Shown: positions 10,213 through 20,159 of the stretch, in pieces | Layout: each line of letters begins with the position of its first letter | How positions within the stretch are numbered: position 1 is the stretch's first letter | Source: Anodontia alba | Taxonomy: Eukaryota > Mollusca > Bivalvia > Lucinida > Lucinidae | Direction: 5' to 3' | NCBI GenBank assembly: GCA_964016985.1 | Contig: OZ024835.1 | Coordinates: forward strand, 65,370,828 to 65,434,827 | Length of the DNA: 64,000 nt | Translations under genes and position numbers: made by a program | The notes under the pieces: generated by a model | The model's database searches: none | What the model was told of the DNA's origin: nothing | What the model saw: only the letters and a program-made list of their open reading frames with translations

Positions 10213-10390
10213 TCTTTGGCCTAGTAAATTTCCAGTAGAAAGGATGTCTGGTTACTATTAAATACCATGTTTTATGTATTTATTATAAACAGTATAGACC
10301 CTGATCAGACGCCGCGTTATGCGGCGTCTTATCTGGGTCTTTTCTGTTTGCCAATGTCCCTTTTATGGAGCGCCAGGCATAAATGAGTTT
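10207..10390 (+). mobile_element. M-family MITE, copy 1 (5' incomplete)
   Basis: Has CCAGTAGAAAGGATG, the stem 10288-10352 (AACAGTATAGACCCTGATCA..) and the right end CCCTTTTATGGAGCGCCAGG, CATAAATGAG. The left end is fused to L copy 2. Confidence 0.55.
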
Positions 10391-10631
10391 AGGTGTCCGA
10401 ATACGTAAGGGGTATTGATAGGAGAGACAACTCTATCAAACTGCTTTTCATTCTTTCTCTAAAATGATATGTTCTTTAAGGAAACTTTTGCTCCAAAAGG
10501 GAGCAAATTAATTCCTAATATATACTAGGGACAATATTTAAGGGAACCCCCAAATTCAAGTAGAACTAAGCAAAACTTCAATGGCATGAGGAATGTTTAT
10601 ACGCAAAGGGGGTCCATATGAGGACCAAGCC

Positions 10632-10836
10632 TAGACTGGCTCCAGTCTCGGGTGACTAAATATTTATTCTTATAATCCTGTTTGATAATCCGCTGAAATA
10701 AATCCAAAGTAATATCATGACTGGTCACTTGGTCTAGTGACCAGCATTTACATTCATGATATTATTTTGGTTTTATTTTAGTGGATTATGAAACATGACA
10801 ATAAGAATGAATATTTAGTCACTCGAGTCAGTCTAG
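10632..10836. mobile_element. I-family fold-back element, copy 1
   Basis: Nearly the whole element is an inverted repeat: TAGACTGGCTCCAGTC..GTGACTAAATATTTATTC..ATAATCCTG at the left, mirrored by GTGGATTATGAAAC..GAATGAATATTTAGTCAC..GTCTA at the right. The loop includes GGTCACTTGGTCTAGTGACC, itself a hairpin. A second copy is at 44835-45038. Confidence 0.7.
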
Positions 10837-10925
10837 TCCATGCCCCACGAGCATTGGTGTACATGTATGTGTATAATATATGCACGCGTTCGATGGCGCT
10901 GACCGGTTTCAAAACAGCTTTGAAT

Positions 10926-11061
10926 TTTCACCTGCTCTGAGAAGTCAAGGGGTATATAACAGACCCTTTTAATAAGGCATTTCATATGAAAGAAAACCGG
11001 AAGCCAAAAAAATTGATTACCTTTGCGGAAATGGCGAAAAATCTACGAAGTGTGACCGGTC
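10926..11061 (-). mobile_element. D-family right arm only
   Basis: ACAGACCCTTTTAATAAGGC.., AAACCGGAAGCC and GGAAATGGCGAAAAATCTAC match the D right arm as in copy 3. The stem is absent and M copy 2 follows. Confidence 0.45.
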
Positions 11062-11283
11062 CACCCATTGATGCCGTGGACTCTTCTACCTCAAGTCCTT
11101 CATCAGTCCATTTCTAATGGATGGGAATATGGTTACTATTTATTATTACCATGTTTTATAGAAATTAATGTTTTTCATGCAAAAAGTGTAGACCCTGATC
11201 AGTCGCCGCATTATGCGGCGTCTGATCTGGGTCTACACTGTTTGCCAGTGACCCTTTTATGTGACGCTAGGCATAAATGGATA
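11062..11283 (+). mobile_element. M-family MITE, copy 2
   Basis: Left end ACCCATTGATGCCGTGGACTCTTC; stem 11180-11246 (AAAGTGTAGACCCTGATCAG.., CTGATCTGGGTCTACACTG); right end GACGCTAGGCATAAATGG. Copy 4 shows TTAA at the left edge and TAAA at the right. Confidence 0.65.
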
Positions 11284-11506
11284 AAGGTGAATACGGTGTT
11301 TCTTTGTTCCCTTATACGGCCCTTTTTCTGTGATGCGACCCCATTTCTTACTGATGATGTCGATAAAGCGGTTTTAAAAGCTATGTCTAGTCTACAGACC
11401 AGACAGTATCCAAATTTTATGCATGTGGCTAATGCATTTACCCTAAATATAGCACCTCTTAACTCTGTGTCATACTTGTCATAAAATGCAGCCCATTTTT
11501 CTACCT

Positions 11507-11786
11507 CATCACGAAAATATACCTATATAATTTTGACCCCCTTAAACCTCACTTTTATATAGTAAAACTGGGGTTTACAGGGGTATACATTATTTTTCTT
11601 ATTTCTGCTCAAAAACATAGATTGTGGGTACTCGTTAGAACCGCCTCGACGAGGCGGGTCTAACGAGTACCCGCAATCTATGTTTTGAGCAGAAATATGA
11701 AAATATCAGAATTTTTTTATCTGAAAAATTGCCATTTTTTGTTGGTAAAATTTTCAGTGTATTTGAATAGGCGTGTTTTCGTAATG
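11507..11786 (+). mobile_element. PalA MITE, copy 4
   Basis: Full left and right ends (CATCACG, CGTAATG) and a complete core with one mismatch (GCGGGTC). The left flank CTACCT and right flank TGTTTA differ. Confidence 0.9.
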
Positions 11787-11795
11787 TGTTTATGT

Positions 11796-11900
11796 GTCCA
11801 AGACGGCTGAGTGAGTTGCAAACAGCGTAGACCCTGATCAGACGCCAAAGAACGTAGCGTCTATTCTGGGTCTATACTGTTTGCCCAGGTCTGTGTTTTG
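11796..11900 (-). mobile_element. L-family fragment, copy 3
   Basis: Stem 11818-11885 (GCAAACAGCGTAGACCCTGA.., GGGTCTATACTGTTTGCC) with L context GGCTGAGTGAGTT before and CAGGTCTGTG after, in reverse orientation. Confidence 0.5.
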
Positions 11901-12020
11901 TAATGTTTAAAGTATATAAACGGTAATCTAGAAGACGCAAAGTTACTAGGACTACTTTTCTACGCGAAAGAATAATTTCTAGCAAAACAAGTAGCGGTAA
12001 ATCGATCATCTTGACAGTTT

Positions 12021-12255
12021 AAGGAGAACTAATGCGCATTCAAGGGAGGCAAATCTGTTAGAATTGGTTTATATTCCATCTGAAAAGAGGTCTACTCTAA
12101 AAGGAAAGGATTTGCTCCCCTTGGGAGCAAATTCTTTCCTTTTAGAGTAGACCCTTTTTAGAAAGGGCTTGATGGTCAGGAAGAAAACAGGAAGTCAGAA
12201 AAGTTACCTACCTTGCAGAAAATGGCAGAAAGTCTATTAAATGTGTCCAGTTCCC
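12021..12255 (+). mobile_element. D-family hairpin element, copy 3 (best)
   Basis: AAGGAGAACT at the left and GTGTCCAGTTCCCT at the right are the outer ends. The centre is a nearly perfect palindrome: GGTCTACTCTAAAAGGAAAG, ATTTGCTCCCCTTGGGAGCA, then the complement to AGAGTAGACC. Confidence 0.65.
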
Positions 12256-12299
12256 TATAGTCCAGTTGAATCGGAAATTATATAGGTCTCAGCAGGAGA

Positions 12300-12470
12300 A
12301 AGTAGCACATGTCAAATGATAACAGCGGAGAGACAGATCAGAGTGCGCATCTGCAGTCGCTGGGGCTTCTCTTTTTTTAGATCTCGTCATCTGTCTTTAT
12401 TGATTCTGTAAGCGGGAAACCGAGTCTCTGAAAAGACTCCGCGCATGCGCAGGCTGATCTACGCTCGAGC
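12300..12470 (+). mobile_element. F-family element, eroded
   Basis: GATCAGAGTGCGCATCTGCAG and CGCGCATGCGCAGGCTGATC are F stem pieces, much diverged, with altered outer context. Confidence 0.4.
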
Positions 12471-12567
12471 CGCTCGCTCAACACTTTTTCAAGTTGTGGC
12501 TAATGTGAAGTGTTTTATTATGCTATAGAATTATTGATATACCTCAGTTCACCATTGGCTAGAATAA

Positions 12568-12655
12568 TTTTAAGGTGACTGGATTCACTTGTTAGATGTT
12601 TCGCCAATTCCACTGAGGGAAACAAACTTTGTTACTTCCTGTTTGCAGTAAAGCA
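12568..12655 (+). mobile_element. D-family left arm only
   Basis: AAGGTGACTGGATTCACTTG, then CGCCAATTCC and GTTACTTCCTGTTTGC match the D left arm. No stem follows. Confidence 0.5.
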
Positions 12656-13146
12656 AGTCATGCCACTTCCGTTTGTTCATCCTTTCTGGACAGAGGGAAC
12701 TAATTGTGTCTGGAAAGCTGATTGGTGCAAAAAAGGACAGGGTATATAAGGCAGCCTGTGATTGGTTAATAATAAAGATGAATTGAAACTTATTATTTTA
12801 TCATTTTAGTTTAAAAAATGGTTTTGTGTAATTTCAGGATTGTTTCGAAGAAATAAATGTTTATATTTGTGTTTACTGGATCCTAAAGGAGACGTGGTCA
12901 AAATTCGAAATTTCAACTCTTGATATCTGCCAGCTGATGGGTTGCTACATTCAGCCTTCAAAAAGTCCCAGAAAGTGCCGCATCAGTGGTGGTTTTCCTT
13001 CTTTATTTTTGTTGTGCTAAGCCTGGTCTTTAAATTAAGCAAAGTTTGGAAGCCGAGTCATACCGTGACCACCAAATGAGTGGAACTAGTATGGAGCTCT
13101 ATGGGAAATATAATTATACCCTGTACCTTTCTTTCTCTCCCACCCC

Positions 13147-13150
<4 letters not shown>

Positions 13151-13241
<91 letters not shown>
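13151..13241. repeat. (TC)n microsatellite
   Basis: About 90 bases of pure TC. Reading frames through it (Ser-Leu repeats) are artefacts. Confidence 0.95.
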
Positions 13242-13245
<4 letters not shown>

Positions 13246-13322
13246 TCGACTGACGGGAAGAACTATGTCATGTTATAGGAATTTTTAATATGCCTCAGTG
13301 CACTATTGGCCAAAAATAACTT

Positions 13323-13532
13323 AAGGGGACTCGATGCACGTTAATTGTTTCACAAATTCAGCCAAGGGAGACAACTTTCGTTACTTTTTGTTTGCTTTAC
13401 TGCAAGACCCTTTTTGAAAAAAGGGGTCTACACTAAAAGGAAAGAATTTGCTCCCGATGGGAGCAAATTCTTTCCTTTTAGAATAGACTCTTTTTCAGAA
13501 GGGAGACTATTTTCACAGAGTTATCTCCCCTG
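13323..13532 (+). mobile_element. D-family hairpin element, copy 4
   Basis: AAGGGGACTCGATGCACG at the left, stem AAAGGAAAGAATTTGCTCCC / GGGAGCAAATTCTTTCCTTT, and right arm with GAGTTATCTCCCCTG. It follows the TC microsatellite closely. Confidence 0.65.
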
Positions 13533-13839
13533 AAATGCGAACAAGAATGACTCAGATCGACCTGCGTAATCTTATCAGTGTCATCACTGACCGCTTTCAA
13601 AAACATTGACCATTGTAAACTAAATTTACAAAGAGTAAACGCAGATAAATAGTTATCTATGAGCCTTTGCTGTTAGCCTAAATCCAGGAGAAATTTTTGA
13701 CATGGTGTGGCGTAAGACGATTCGCACAGAATGTCAAATTCTATTTCCTGGGAAAAAAAAAGAAATTTTATCACAATGCTGATTCCTGAATTTGCCACCA
13801 TTCTTGCCCTTGACTGAATCTATAGCGTTTAAGATGAAG

Positions 13840-14460
13840 ACTTGAACACAGGTAACAATTTGCCATCTAAACTGTCTTAGAAAACTTCTAAAGATGAAGT
13901 GGCAAGACAGGATTCCAGACACAGAAGTCCTGAAAAGGGCAGGGATGCAGAGTGTACATACTCTTCTGAAATTGGCACAGTTAAGACAGACAGGCCATGT
14001 TACCAGAATGCCTGATGAACGTTTGCCAAAGAAAATCCTCTATGGAGAACTTCAAGTAGTAAAACGCTCCCATGGTGGTCAGAAGAAGCGATACAAGGAC
14101 ACCCTCAAAGCCTCCCTTAAAGACTTCAACATACCAACTGAGTCATGGGAACAGACTGCACAAGATCGTACAAAGTGGCGAGGCCTCATAAAAAGGAGAG
14201 CTGGTGAATACGAAGCAAAAAGAATCAGCGAAGCCAAGCAGAAACGTGCATAGCGGAAAGCCAGAGCTAAGGTATCACCAACAGAGCTTTTTTCCTCAGA
14301 CGTCTCTTGTTCTAGCTGCAACAGGCAGTTTAGAGCTAAGATTGGTCTCATCAGCCATCTTAGAACACACAAATAATAACACATCACACAGTTGATTAGA
14401 ACTGGTCATTGTCAGTAATGACAGGCGAACGAACTAAACTGTGGCACAGGCGATCACCAC
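13840..14460 (+). mobile_element. LINE 3' end (non-LTR retrotransposon)
   Basis: Holds the C-terminal part of a reverse transcriptase polyprotein plus an in-frame zinc finger (next entry) and a short 3' UTR (..ACTGGTCATTGTCAG..). It is 5'-truncated, as is usual for LINE copies. The WQDRIPDTEVL..GHVTRMPDERLPKK style is what I know from retrotransposon C-termini in fish and molluscs; clade not assigned. Confidence 0.8.
13849..14376 (+). pseudogene. LINE ORF2 C-terminus with C2H2 finger, one stop
   Basis: The frame reads through CLRKLLKMKWQDRIPDTEVL and LAQLRQTGHVTRMPDERLPK, then a basic stretch ending EAKQKRA, followed by TAG at 14251-14253. The same frame continues for 40 more codons and contains a C2H2 zinc finger (Cys at 14308 and 14317, spacing C-x2-C-x12-H-x3-H, His at 14356 and 14368), ending in TAA at 14374-14376. 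The downstream finger suggests that the TAG is a late inactivating mutation. In intact relatives this tail follows the reverse transcriptase and is thought to bind nucleic acid. No catalytic motif remains here, so it cannot move itself. Confidence 0.8.
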
Positions 14461-14519
14461 AATGGTAAATTTTAATCAGTACAACGAAAACAAAACTTAC
14501 AAATTTCATACAAATACGA

Positions 14520-14620
14520 CGCTAGCATTCTACCTTAATCTATATCGGAAAGTTATCGGCCCGACAGGATTCTGTCGGGCCGATAATGGTCCAATATAAA
14601 TTTAAGTAGAATGCTAGCTG
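14520..14620. mobile_element. H-family ~100-bp palindrome, copy 1
   Basis: GCTAGCATTCTACCTTAAT.. is mirrored by ..TAAGTAGAATGCTAGCTG. The inner stem is TTATCGGCCCGACAG / CTGTCGGGCCGATAA. The element is essentially only a hairpin. Copies 2 and 3 are at 26190-26292 and 57981-58083. Confidence 0.75.
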
Positions 14621-14751
14621 AGTATAAGGAGAAACGCGTTTAATCGCTTTCTTATTGCTATTTATTATTAAGTCTTAAAATTAATTTTATTCACGTGGAG
14701 GGGAAATCCGGCGGGAAATTTGTTTCTGACAGAGAATATTAACTATAGGAG

Positions 14752-14969
14752 TTAATACTTTGCATGCTTTGTAAAATTCTCAGCAGACGACCTATTGAAA
14801 TATTTTTCTTATTTTTCAAGAAAACAGGATTTGACATTTCATGCAAAATGTCTCCAATGGAGACATTTTGCATGAAATATCAAATCCTGTTTTTTGGGAA
14901 AAATTTGAAAAATTAGAAAAAAATATATCACCAATTTGCCGTCTGCTGACTCAGCACTGTGAGTGTTAA
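14752..14969 (+). mobile_element. E-family MITE, copy (intact)
   Basis: TTAA at both edges. Left TTAATACTTTGCATG..CAGCAGACGACC, core TTTCATGCAAAATGTCTCC / GGAGACATTTTGCATGAAA, right CCGTCTGCTGACTCAG..GTTAA. TTAA flanks are the hallmark of piggyBac-type insertion; that assignment is inference, as no transposase is present. Confidence 0.7.
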
Positions 14970-15027
14970 TGGTTAAGGATTTGAACTGACATACAACTGC
15001 AACAGGCGAACAGATTACGTTTAAGTA

Positions 15028-15684
15028 CAGTCGACTCTCGTTATGTCGAAATCCAATGGCCTCTCTTCAATACCTCCAGATATCCGTACCTCGACATATT
15101 AGATTTGCAGAATTGAGGAAAAAATAAATCGAACAACCATATTTCATAAATGAATATGTAATTTGACTCCTGAAATTAGAGGTACAGTATAACCTCAATG
15201 ACTCGAACACGGATGGCTCGTTTACCGTGGATGATTCGAACTCTTTTTTCAGTCCCTACAAAATTATTCCAATAGCTCAAGAAAACAAATATTTAGGTTT
15301 TTTTCTTATTATATCATGGACTTGTATGTTGTGTGTACTCATTAGAATCGCCTCAATGAGGCGATTCTAATGAATACACTCAACATACAATCATTGTGTA
15401 GAAAATCGAAAAAAAATCCCTAAATTATCGCTGTTTGCTTCCTGAACTGGTGCCATGATTAACCCTCAGTGGCTCGAACTACCCATGTCTCGAACGAATT
15501 TTCATGGTCCCAAAGATGTTCGAGCCATTGAGGTTCGACTGTTTATTGAAAATATTGAGAAAAAGAGGAGAAAATGCTTTTTCCACAATATTGAGTTATA
15601 CCTGATGTTAGATTTCTATGTTTAAACAGGGACCATATTTACAATTCGGGATAAGCGGTGATTCGAGATAAGCGAAGTCGACTT
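15028..15684 (+). mobile_element. Tig MITE, copy 1, interrupted by PalB
   Basis: TA then CAGTCGACTCTCGTTATGTC at the left; GATAAGCGAAGTCGACTT then TA at the right. Comparison with 53730 and 56358 shows that the interior continues across the PalB insertion: TTGACTCCTGAAATTAGAGG, then after PalB, TTGAAAATATTGAG..AGAGGAG. The central hairpin is decayed. Confidence 0.75.
15185..15541 (+). mobile_element. PalB MITE, copy 2 (inside Tig)
   Basis: Starts CAGTATAACCTCAATGACTC after TA and ends GAGCCATTGAGGTTCGACTG before TT (TA expected, one change). The central hairpin at about 15335-15375 pairs GTACTCATTAGAATCGCCTC with its complement. This copy best defines the PalB ends. Confidence 0.85.
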
Positions 15685-15699
15685 TATATAATTCGCACC

Positions 15700-15800
15700 T
15701 TCCGAAAGTATGTCTCATGCTCTGGGCATATACAGACTTCGCACGCCCGGATTAGCTTGCGCATGCGCACAGTCAGGGCAAAGCATTCGGGGTCGTCTCA
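15700..15800 (+). mobile_element. F-like hairpin remnant
   Basis: AGACTTCGCACGCCCGGATT and TTGCGCATGCGCACAGTC are eroded F stem sequence. Confidence 0.3.
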
Positions 15801-16044
15801 CAGGTCGCTGAATATCGTATTGACATAAAATGTTCAGATACTCTTTATCAACCTTATCCGAAGATTTTAAACCAGTCCGTTTTACAACAAAAATGTAATT
15901 ACTGGCATGTTCTAAAAGAAATGACTCTTTAAAGCAATAAAAACAAACTTGGTAACAACTAAAGTGTCAAGTTTTCTTGATCAGACAAGCTACTTTCGGC
16001 CCGTTAGGCCAGTGACCCTCATAAATTCCCGCAATCGGCTAAAT

Positions 16045-16357
16045 CATTACGAAAACATGCCTATTCAAATATACTGAAAATTTTACCACCAAAAATGAAA
16101 ATTTTCAGATAAAAAATTCCTATATTTTACCTATTTCTGCTCAAAACATAGATTGTGGGTACTCGTTAGAACCGCCTCGCCGAGGCGGTTTAACGAGTAC
16201 CCACAACCGCCTCGCCGAGGCGGTTCTAACGAGTACCCACAATCTATGTTTTTGAGCAGAAATAAGAAAAATAATTGATACCCCTGTAAACCCCAGTTTT
16301 CCTATATAAAAGTGGGATTTAAGGGGGTCAAAATTATATAGGCATGTTTTCGTGATG
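16045..16357 (-). mobile_element. PalA MITE, copy 5 (doubled core)
   Basis: Ends are normal. The centre holds GAACCGCCTCGCCGAGGCGG, the unwound stem to GTACCCACA, then a second CCGCCTCGCCGAGGCGG and stem, so the apex palindrome is tandemly duplicated, giving a 313-bp element instead of ~278. Confidence 0.9.
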
Positions 16358-16377
16358 TGGCGCAATGATCCCAAGGG

Positions 16378-16380
16378 AAA

Positions 16381-16431
<51 letters not shown>

Positions 16432-16432
16432 A
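16378..16432. repeat. (AAAT)n microsatellite
   Basis: A TAAA/AAAT run following AATGATCCCAAGGGAAA, the short 3'-tail motif seen also near 19595, 43835 and 48960. Confidence 0.9.
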
Positions 16433-16508
16433 GGGAAAAGTTGTTATGGCAACTTGCAGCAGTGAGTCAAATAAATTCCATAAAGGCTGCCCTTTGAAAT
16501 AAAGAACA

Positions 16509-16728
16509 TTAACCTCGTCATGCTGAATAAATTATAAATTAAAAAGTCACGCCCACTTCTAGTTTTCAGCCAATCAGATTACGTGATCCAGGTTGTTGAT
16601 ACAAATTTACACTCTCAATGACAAACATTGGAGCTCTAGATCAGTTGTCTTCTTCAGAAGCCAACTGATCTGGTGCTACACTGTTTGCAAAGGCAGGATA
16701 TATCCGGATTCAGCATGACAAGGGTTAA
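16509..16728 (+). mobile_element. K-family MITE, copy 1 (piggyBac-like ends)
   Basis: TTAACCTCGTCATGCTGAAT at the left and ATTCAGCATGACAAGGGTTAA-type right end, both including TTAA. The right half carries a stem of GATCAGTTGTCTTCTTCAGA and its complement, CCAACTGATCTGG..CACTG. The TTAA target plus CCY-type ends suggest a piggyBac-derived MITE by inference. Confidence 0.75.
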
Positions 16729-16835
16729 TGAACGGAAAATCAGGATATATCCGGGTTCAGCAGGACTAGGGTTAATGAACGGAAAATCAGGGTATATCCG
16801 GGTTCAGCAGAACTAGGGTTAATGAACGGAAAATC
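16695..16835 (+). repeat. 47-bp tandem repeat of the K right end, 3 copies
   Basis: The unit begins AGGATATATCCGG.., includes CAGCA(T/G)GAC(A/T)AGGGTTAA and ends TGAACGGAAAATC. The first unit is the true K terminus plus 15 flanking bases; two further copies follow head to tail. Confidence 0.85.
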
Positions 16836-16925
16836 AGTCTCGGTTTGACTGAGACCCGATTACATATGACAGTATTGTAGTTTGCAGGGCTACATACATG
16901 TATGTCCCCACTTCTACTGGCTTAA

Positions 16926-16980
16926 GTGGAACTCGATTTTCCAAGATTACAGATGGGCTCAGTGATCCGAAGGAAAGTCT
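16926..16980 (+). mobile_element. SINE/LINE 3'-tail fragment
   Basis: GGAACTCGATTTTCCAAGAT, then GGGCTCAGTGATCCGAAGGA, matches the stretches at 48925-48980 and (second part) 43826-43860 and 19590-19612. Confidence 0.5.
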
Positions 16981-16992
16981 CAGTAGCTTGTT

Positions 16993-17023
16993 TTTGTTGT
17001 TGTTTTTTTTTTTGTTTTTTTTT

Positions 17024-17065
<42 letters not shown>

Positions 17066-17069
17066 TGTT

Positions 17070-17102
<33 letters not shown>

Positions 17103-17133
17103 TTTTCTTTTTTTTTTCTTTTTTTTTTTTTTT
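16993..17133. repeat. (TTG)n and poly-T tract
   Basis: A long TTG/T-rich tract. Frames through it are homopolymer artefacts on both strands. Confidence 0.95.
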
Positions 17134-17249
17134 GTTTATATCGCTTCATCCAGAGAAATAGAAAAAAAAAACAAGAAGAAGAAGAAGAAAGAGAAGAATT
17201 ACAAGTTATTTACTATATAAGGAATGCAAAATGTATCAACTTCTAAAAG

Positions 17250-17511
17250 CATTCACAGATACTTTGGGTCATGCAGGTAAGCGCCCTAGCCCAAAATGGT
17301 CTCTTGCATAGATGCTTCAAACGAAATTTAACGTTTTACTATAATCGAACATTTCTGATGGTCATACAAATGTTAAAAAACTTCAAGATAAAGTTATAAA
17401 AGCCTCTTTCACCATCTGATCAGTGTCTACACTTTTTTCATTTTCTTTACCGTCTGAATACACATAGACTTGTCCAAGCCTGTTCATTGATTTCCTTTGT
17501 TTATATTTATT
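17250..17511. other. No recognisable feature
   Basis: AT-rich spacer between the TTG tract and fold-back N. Confidence 0.4.
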
Positions 17512-17552
17512 AAAAACTCCATATTCCTAAAAAACAGCAACAAGAAAGAAAA

Positions 17553-17589
<37 letters not shown>

Positions 17590-17912
17590 ATTTTATTATC
17601 CAAGAAAAGTTTAATAAATTGATATATGGTATTAATACAATCATAAAATTTGGCACCGGACAGCCTGTAAAATTTCAGTCAGTCACTTATTCTGGAAATG
17701 AAATGATTTTTTTATCGTATCTCTGAATTAATGTTGCCAACATTAATTCGGAGATGCAATAAAAAAATCATTTCATTTTTTATCCAATTCAAAAACGAGA
17801 GACTGGCTGAAATTTTACAGGCTGTCAGATGCTACATTTTATTATTGTATTAATACAACATATAATTTATTAAACCTCGGATAAAAATGTCTATTTTTCA
17901 GGAATATGGAGA
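17512..17912. mobile_element. Fold-back element N
   Basis: The arms mirror each other around 17736: CATAAAATTTGGCACCGGAC, GCCTGTAAAATTTCAG, GAAATGAAATGATTTTTTTA, CTCTGAATTAATGTTG at the left and the inverted counterparts at the right, ending AATTTATTAAACC. A weaker outer pair (TCCATATTCC / GGAATATGGA) frames it, and a ~38-base poly-A (17552-17588) sits in the left arm. Confidence 0.65.
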
Positions 17913-18130
17913 CTTTAAAATTAAAAAAAAGAGTCCTATATCTGATGTTACTGAAATGAACATTCAGAGATTAAAAAAAATAAAATAATAAAAAAGAAAT
18001 AAAGAAGCTGTTATAATATTTTGCTCTAAAACAACATTTCCAATACGAAGAAGGACAAATACAAATTTATGGACTTAAGCAAGTCTAGAATACATAGTAT
18101 AACAGTCCCTTTTCAAAACATCTTGTTTCC

Positions 18131-18343
18131 TAAACCCTTGTCCTGCTGAACCCGGATATACCCTGCCTTTCAAACAGTGTAGATCCAGATCAGTTGGCTT
18201 CTAAAGAAGCCAACGGATCTGGATCTGCACTGTTTGTCAATCAGTATGTGAATTTATATCCACAATCTGGATCAAGTAATCTGATTGGCTGAAAATTGGT
18301 AGTGGGCGTGGCATCTTAATTTATTCAGCATGACAAGGGTTAA
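18131..18343 (-). mobile_element. K-family MITE, copy 2
   Basis: Right end first (AACCCTTGTCCTGCTGAACC), then the stem at 18171-18238 (CAAACAGTGTAGATCCAGAT, CAGTTGGCTTCT and complement), the host-like TCTGATTGGCTGAAAATTGG block, and TTATTCAGCATGACAAGGG then TTAA. It faces copy 1 across element N. Confidence 0.75.
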
Positions 18344-18393
18344 AATACATTGAAGCGGCAAGCAAATTCAATTTCCTGCTATTCTGATACATC

Positions 18394-18615
18394 TTACACT
18401 TAGCACTGTGGGTAAAATTCTCAGCAGATGGCATATTGAATTATTCTTTTTCTTATTTTTCCCAGAAAACATGATTTGACATTTCATGTAAGTTGTCCCC
18501 AATCCAATGGAGACTATTTGCAAAGAATGTCAAATCTTGTTTTCTGGGAAATAAGAAAAAAAAATGTCACCAATTCTTCGTGTGCTGAATAAGCCAAGAG
18601 AGTTGTAAAGGTTAA
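18394..18615 (+). mobile_element. E-family MITE, copy
   Basis: TTACACTTAGCACTGTGGG..CAGCAGATGGC at the left; CTTCGTGTGCTGAATAAGCC..GGTTAA at the right; the core is TGACATTTCATGTAAGTTGTC against its complement with an apex insertion. Confidence 0.65.
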
Positions 18616-18819
18616 AATATCTTCTATTTATAGTAGCGGCTTCTGTTGCTTGAATAGCGTACATATTGCATAAATGGAACCGTGGCAATTAGATTCTAAA
18701 AATGTCACAATTTGGAGCAATGAACACAAACAACGGATTCAGGCAAGAAAAATAGAGGTGGGAGGAAAATAACTATGGGATAGGACTCCGGAGAAAGGAT
18801 GGCGTAAAGAAAGGAAATA

Positions 18820-19012
18820 CAGACGACTCTCGTTATGTCAAACTCCAAGGGACAGGAATTCTTGATTTGAGATAACAGTAGTTTGAAATAAAAGGTGCTG
18901 GGATGTAAGTAATATAGAGCAAAGTAAACCAACAGTGGCATTTTGTGTACATTTTGTAGTTTGAGTTCAGCAGTCGTTAAATTTATGAGTGTTTGAGATA
19001 GGGCCGAGATTC
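18820..19012 (+). mobile_element. P-family MITE, copy 2
   Basis: TA precedes CAGACGACTCTCGTTATGTC. The interior shares GATAACAGTAGTTTGA.. and GGATGTAAGTAAT with copy 1. The right end is decayed (GTTTGAGATAGGGCCGAG). Confidence 0.55.
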
Positions 19013-19540
19013 TACAATTCTGCTTGGTGATTTAAGGATGGAGACAAGCCCGTATTTTGACACGTTCCACATGGTAGGGAGACAACTTCTGGTCTAAAAA
19101 CAAAAAAGTTGCCATCGTAAAATAGCGGCAAAATATTCTTATAAATCTGTTCACCTCATTACTCGATTACTACATGTTCATGTAATGTCACGCGAGCGCT
19201 TTCTCATAGTTTCTTACCCCCCACCCCCTTCCCAACAAACACAACCCCAACACCCCTTCCCCACATACACAAACAATTCCGATCCCTTCCTACACATACA
19301 TATATACGCACTTTTCTCTCTTTTAACAGAAAAAAAAAACATGGTGGTATTTGCTAGAATTCTGAATAATAAAGAACTATATTTATGGTAGTATTTACAT
19401 TGCAGGTATAATTTATGGAACCTGTTTGTTTATTAAACCACCCAAAGAAATGGATCCGAACTAACTTAATGCAAGCATAGAAGAGAGATTCCGATGTTGA
19501 AAATTTAAACCTGTACCTGCTGACTATAAGTAAAATCAGA
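19013..19540. other. No recognisable gene; C-rich patch
   Basis: A CCCCCACCCCCTTCCC patch near 19207 and AT-rich surroundings. The short frame here has no recognisable motif. Confidence 0.4.
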
Positions 19541-19541
19541 C

Positions 19542-19569
19542 ATTTTTTTTTTTTTTTTTTTTTTTTTTT
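19542..19569. repeat. Poly-T tract
   Basis: Homopolymer upstream of a tail-like GAGCTCTGTGATCCCAAGGA fragment. Confidence 0.9.
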
Positions 19570-19619
19570 GAAAAAGATACCAGAATGAGCTCTGTGATCC
19601 CAAGGAAAATAAAAATAAT

Positions 19620-19898
19620 CATTACGAAAACAAGCCTATTCAAATATACTGAAAATTTTACCACCAAAAACTGAAAATTTTCAGAAAAAAAAATCTCATA
19701 TTTTTCATATTTCTGCTCAAAACATAGATTGTTGGTACTCGTTAGAACCGCCTAGCTGAGGCGGTTCTAACGAGTATCCACAATCTATGTTTTTGAGCAG
19801 AAATAAGAAAAATAATGTATACCCCTGTAAACCTCAGTTTTACCATATAAAAGTGGGGTTAAAGAGGGTCAAAATTATATAGGTATGTTTTCGTGATG
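19620..19898 (-). mobile_element. PalA MITE, copy 6
   Basis: CATTACGAAAACA to TTTTCGTGATG with a full core (GAACCGCCTAGCTGAGGCGG). It follows a retroposon tail motif directly. Confidence 0.9.
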
Positions 19899-20159
19899 AA
19901 TTGCATTATGGTGAAGTACGGAGAGACTTTTTTACGGCCTCCATACGGCAATTAACACCAGACGTAGTGACGCCCACGAAGTACTAAAGCTTAAATTGTA
20001 TATACGACAGAGAGCATATCAGATACAGACTTTCCCGGGCCTTCCTTGATAAACAAAATACGACTCGCTGTGAGAAAAGATGTCTTGGGGAGAGAGAAGA
20101 ACCGAGTTACAAGGTGAAGCCGCCCAAACTGATATCGGCCTTCTCAATACATTGATTTA

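Noticed and set aside
13894..14253. Host gene with a basic C-terminus
   Set aside because: The sequence style is that of a LINE polyprotein C-terminus, and an in-frame zinc finger continues after the stop as in such elements.
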